A stretch of DNA of 64,000 nt, from the NCBI RefSeq assembly GCF_001999325.1, contig NZ_MVAR01000014.1, forward strand, positions 2,607-66,606. The letters run 5' to 3'. The notes under the pieces were generated by a model, which saw only the letters and a program-made list of their open reading frames with translations, was not told where the DNA came from and ran no database searches. Below are positions 61,239 to 64,000 of this stretch, in pieces. Within the stretch, counting starts at the first letter, position 1, and every line of letters begins with the position of its first letter. The position numbers and the translations under genes were made by a program. The DNA comes from Thioalkalivibrio versutus. Lineage in GTDB: Bacteria > Pseudomonadota > Gammaproteobacteria > Ectothiorhodospirales > Ectothiorhodospiraceae.

Positions 61239-61758
61239 CCTTCGCCACCGTCCGGGCCAACCGGGTGCCCGCGTGGCGGCGCTCCTGCTGCTCGTGCTGC
61301 TGGCCACGCCCGCGTTCGCCCAGCAGGGCTCGGGCCCGGCGCTGCCGGTGGAGATCACTGCCGACCGCGCGGAGATGGACGAACGCCAGGGGCTGGGGAC
61401 CTACACCGGCGACGTGATCGTGATCCGCGGCGACATGACCCTGGAGGCCGACAAGGTCTACGTGCGCACCCGCGATCGCCGCCCCTACGAAATGGAGGCC
61501 CACGGCGAGCCGGCACGCCTGGAATCACCCGATCCGGAAACCGGAGAGATGCGCATTGCCACCGCCCTGCGCATCGACTACCTGCTGAACGAAGACCGCA
61601 TGATCCTCACCGACCAGGCCCATGTGATCACCAGCAGAGAGGAGGCGCGCGGCAAGCGCATCACCTACGACCTGACGACCGACGTGATCGAGGCCGAACG
61701 CGGCGAAGGCGACAGCGAGCGCGTGCGCATCACCATCCAGCCGCGCGACGACGAATGA
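61219..61758 (+). CDS. lptA: LPS transport periplasmic protein LptA
   Basis: LptA forms the periplasmic filament that carries LPS to the outer membrane. The 179-residue product has a signal peptide ending PAFA, then [40 protein letters not shown], the OstA/LptA repeat pattern, and [22 protein letters not shown]. The ATG at 61219 follows GAGGAGGA and overlaps the end of lptC by 20 bases. Confidence 0.94.
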   Translation: MTPNPHSLRHRPGQPGARVAALLLLVLLATPAFAQQGSGPALPVEITADRAEMDERQGLGTYTGDVIVIRGDMTLEADKVYVRTRDRRPYEMEAHGEPARLESPDPETGEMRIATALRIDYLLNEDRMILTDQAHVITSREEARGKRITYDLTTDVIEAERGEGDSERVRITIQPRDDE

Positions 61759-62525
61759 ACGCCACCACCCCCAGCCCATCCGCCACACCGGCACAAACCA
61801 ACGACCGCCTGATCGGACGCGAGCTGACCAAGCGCTACGGCCAGCGCACGGTGCTGGACCAGGTGGACGTCGACCTCGCGCCCGGCGAGGTGGTCGGCCT
61901 GCTGGGCCCGAACGGGGCCGGCAAAACCACCTGCTTCTACAGCCTGGTCGGGCTGATCCGTCCCAATGCCGGGCGCATCACCCTGGGCGAGCACGACATC
62001 ACCCGCGCCCCCATCCACGTACGCGCGCGCGCCGGCCTCGGCTACCTGCCGCAGGAGGCCTCGATCTTTCGCCGCCTGAGCGTGTGGGACAACCTGCAGG
62101 CCGTGCTCGAGCTGCGCCCCGGGCTGGATCGCCACGAGCGCCGCCGCATTGGCGACGCCCTGATCGAGGAGTTTCAGCTCGAGACCGTGCGCCACAGCCC
62201 GGGCATCGCGCTGTCCGGTGGGGAGCGTCGCCGGGCCGAGATCGCCCGCGCCCTGGCCGGGGATCCGCAGTTCATCTGCCTGGACGAGCCCTTCGCCGGG
62301 GTGGATCCGATCTCGGTGGGCGACATCCAGGACGTGATTCGGCATCTCGCCCAGCGCGGCATCGGCGTACTGATCTCCGATCACAACGTGCGCGAGACCC
62401 TCGGCATCTGCCACAGGGCCTATATTCTGAGCGAGGGACGCCTGCTGGCCGCCGGTACACCGGACGAGCTGCTGGCCGATCCCCAGGTGCGCCGGGTCTA
62501 TCTCGGCGAGAACTTCCGCCTGTGA
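61755..62525 (+). CDS. lptB: LPS export ABC transporter ATPase LptB
   Basis: LptB powers LPS extraction by the LptB2FG complex. The 256-residue ATPase has Walker [38 protein letters not shown], signature [15 protein letters not shown], Walker [14 protein letters not shown] and [18 protein letters not shown], close to E. coli LptB. It overlaps lptA by four bases and precedes rpoN, the conserved order. Confidence 0.97.
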   Translation: MNATTPSPSATPAQTNDRLIGRELTKRYGQRTVLDQVDVDLAPGEVVGLLGPNGAGKTTCFYSLVGLIRPNAGRITLGEHDITRAPIHVRARAGLGYLPQEASIFRRLSVWDNLQAVLELRPGLDRHERRRIGDALIEEFQLETVRHSPGIALSGGERRRAEIARALAGDPQFICLDEPFAGVDPISVGDIQDVIRHLAQRGIGVLISDHNVRETLGICHRAYILSEGRLLAAGTPDELLADPQVRRVYLGENFRL

Positions 62526-62613
62526 AAGCGCCCCACATGCGGCCCGGTCGGTGCACAAACCACAAGGCAGGCTTTAAGATTCCACCAATGCCCACCCTCG
62601 CTCCGAATACGCG

Positions 62614-64000
62614 ATGCTGAAACCCGGCCTGAATCTGCAGCTGGGTCAGACGCTGACCATGACCCCGCAACTGCAGCAGGCGATCCGCCTGTTGCAGCTG
62701 TCCACGCTCGAGCTCCAGGTGGAGATCCAGCAGGCGCTGGAGAGCAACCCCATGCTCGAACAGGTCGAGGACGAAGAAGCCGAGGCCGACACCGAGCGCC
62801 TGAACCAGGACGGCGAGCTGGTGGAAGGCGATCGCATGGAGGCCACCACTACCAGCGATGACGTGATCCCCGAGGAACTGACCACCGACAGCCGCTGGGA
62901 CGACATCTACGAGCCGGCCCCGACGCCCAACAAGGGCGTGGATGACCGCGACCCGCTGGAAAACACCAGCGACGACGACGGTGAGGGCCTGCAGGATCAC
63001 CTGCTGTGGCAGCTGCATCTGAGCCATCTGACACCGCGCGACCAGCGCATCGGGGCGGCCCTGATCGACGCCATCAGCCCCGACGGCTATCTCGAGGGTG
63101 ACCTGGAAACCCTGGCCGAGACCATCAGCCGAGGCGAGGATGAAACCGTCGGCGTCGACGAGGTCGAGGCAGTGCTCCACTGGATTCAGCAGTGCGACCC
63201 GCTGGGGGTCGGCGCGCGCAACCTGCGGGAGTGCCTGGAGATCCAGCTACGCGAACTGGCCCCGGACGCCCCGGCCCGCGAGGCCGCACGGGCGATCCTG
63301 GAACACGGCATGGACAGCCTGGGCAAGCGCGACTACAAGGCCCTGCAGCGCCAGTCCGGCGTACGCGACCCGGACGAACTGGCCCGCGCACTGGATCTGA
63401 TCCGCACCCTGAACCCGCGCCCCGGCGCACAGATCAGCTCCGCCACCTCGGAATACGTAGTCCCGGATGTCTACGTGCGCCACACCACCGAGGGCTGGCG
63501 CGTGGATCTGAATCCGGAGATCGCACCGCGCATCCGCATCAACGACCTCTACGCCGGCATGGTGCGCCAAGTCTCGGATGCCCGCGACAGCGCCTTTATG
63601 CGCGATCAGCTGCAGGAGGCACGCTGGTTCCTGAAGAGCCTGCACAGCCGCAACGACACCCTGCTGCGGGTCGCCGAGGCGATCGTCCATCGCCAGCAGG
63701 GCTTTCTCGAGCATGGCGACGTCGCGATGCAGCCATTGATCCTGCGCGACATTGCCGAGACCCTGGAGATGCACGAATCGACCATCTCGCGGGTTACCAC
63801 GCAGAAATACATGCACACCCCGCGCGGGGTCTTCGAGTTCAAGTATTTCTTCTCCAGCCATGTCGGCACGAACGATGGCGGCGAGTGTTCCGCCACCGCC
63901 ATCCGTGCCATGATTCGCGAATTGATTGGCGACGAACCCCCGAACAAGCCGCTCAGCGATGCCCGGCTCGCCCAGGTCCTGTCGGACCGGGGCATCAACG
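62614..64000 (+). CDS. rpoN: RNA polymerase sigma-54 factor (3' end beyond window)
   Basis: Sigma-54 directs transcription from -24/-12 promoters with enhancer-binding activators. The 462 visible residues include region I (LNLQLGQTLTMTPQLQQAIRLLQLSTLELQVEIQQ), an acidic region II (about residues 45-115), the core-binding domain (LLWQLHLS, CDPLGVGARNLRECL, LNPRPG) and the DNA-binding part (ALESTIS-type HESTISRVTTQKYMHTPRGVFEFKYFFSS). The C-terminal RpoN box lies outside the window. It starts 88 bases after lptB. Confidence 0.96.
   Translation, partial: MLKPGLNLQLGQTLTMTPQLQQAIRLLQLSTLELQVEIQQALESNPMLEQVEDEEAEADTERLNQDGELVEGDRMEATTTSDDVIPEELTTDSRWDDIYEPAPTPNKGVDDRDPLENTSDDDGEGLQDHLLWQLHLSHLTPRDQRIGAALIDAISPDGYLEGDLETLAETISRGEDETVGVDEVEAVLHWIQQCDPLGVGARNLRECLEIQLRELAPDAPAREAARAILEHGMDSLGKRDYKALQRQSGVRDPDELARALDLIRTLNPRPGAQISSATSEYVVPDVYVRHTTEGWRVDLNPEIAPRIRINDLYAGMVRQVSDARDSAFMRDQLQEARWFLKSLHSRNDTLLRVAEAIVHRQQGFLEHGDVAMQPLILRDIAETLEMHESTISRVTTQKYMHTPRGVFEFKYFFSSHVGTNDGGECSATAIRAMIRELIGDEPPNKPLSDARLAQVLSDRGIN

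Overview
The window is GC-rich, almost fully coding chromosomal DNA from a gammaproteobacterium. Gene order closely follows the Pseudomonas block that runs from the division/cell-wall (dcw) cluster through rnpB, rsmI, lpoA, yraN, sspBA and petCBA, and the separate block algW, hisCDG, murA, mla, kdsDC, lptCAB and rpoN. A bc1 complex, a tetrathionate-forming thiosulfate dehydrogenase pair (tsdBA-like) and the repeat content suggest a sulfur-oxidising member of the Ectothiorhodospiraceae, for example a Thioalkalivibrio-like organism. This placement is inference; no rRNA or tRNA gene was seen.

Layout. 1-11262 (minus): dcw cluster murC(partial)-murG-ftsW-murD-mraY-murF-murE-ftsI-ftsL-rsmH-mraZ, almost all joined by 1-20 base overlaps, with a clear sigma70-type promoter and three MraZ boxes in front of mraZ. 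11550-11901 (minus): RNase P RNA. 12203-17847: rsmI and divergent lpoA-yraN, a GlcD-like oxidase, then sspA-sspB. 17954-20708 (minus): petABC (bc1 complex). 21025-22938: Nif3-like protein divergent from a DegS/AlgW-type protease.

22962-45876 is an accessory block lying between algW/degS and hisC, genes that are neighbours in Pseudomonas. It holds a periplasmic copper-handling cluster (His-rich protein, TolC-like outer-membrane factor with a 13-fold EGH repeat, multicopper oxidase, CopC, CopD); pepN with an apparent N-terminal in-frame deletion; tatD and an SDR; tsdBA; a two-ACT-domain regulator; an ATP-grasp (RimK-like) gene overlapping a GNAT-peptidase C39 fusion gene; a HAD hydrolase; a decayed toxin-antitoxin locus; bolA; a phosphodiesterase-like gene; a small Cys-containing protein; and the large helicase lhr. 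Intergenic repeats cluster here (REP-like hairpin, GTCATTGCGAGG-type and GTCATCCCGG-type inverted repeats).

46317-54961 (minus): mlaFEDCB, murA, hisG, a DAHP synthase gene inserted in the his genes, hisD and hisC. A 289-base MITE-like element with 32-base terminal inverted repeats ends 15 bases upstream of mlaF. 55328-58113: an unrecognised protein, a luciferase-like flavin monooxygenase and an epimerase. 58170-64000 (plus): yrbG, kdsD, kdsC, lptC, lptA, lptB and rpoN (cut by the window edge), the LPS Kdo and transport cluster.

The most promising candidate for a poorly described system is the overlapping ATP-grasp ligase and GNAT/C39 peptidase pair at 35471-38117. The copper cluster, which has an outer-membrane channel but no visible inner-membrane pump, and the tsdBA pair with a perfect FNR-type box upstream are next.
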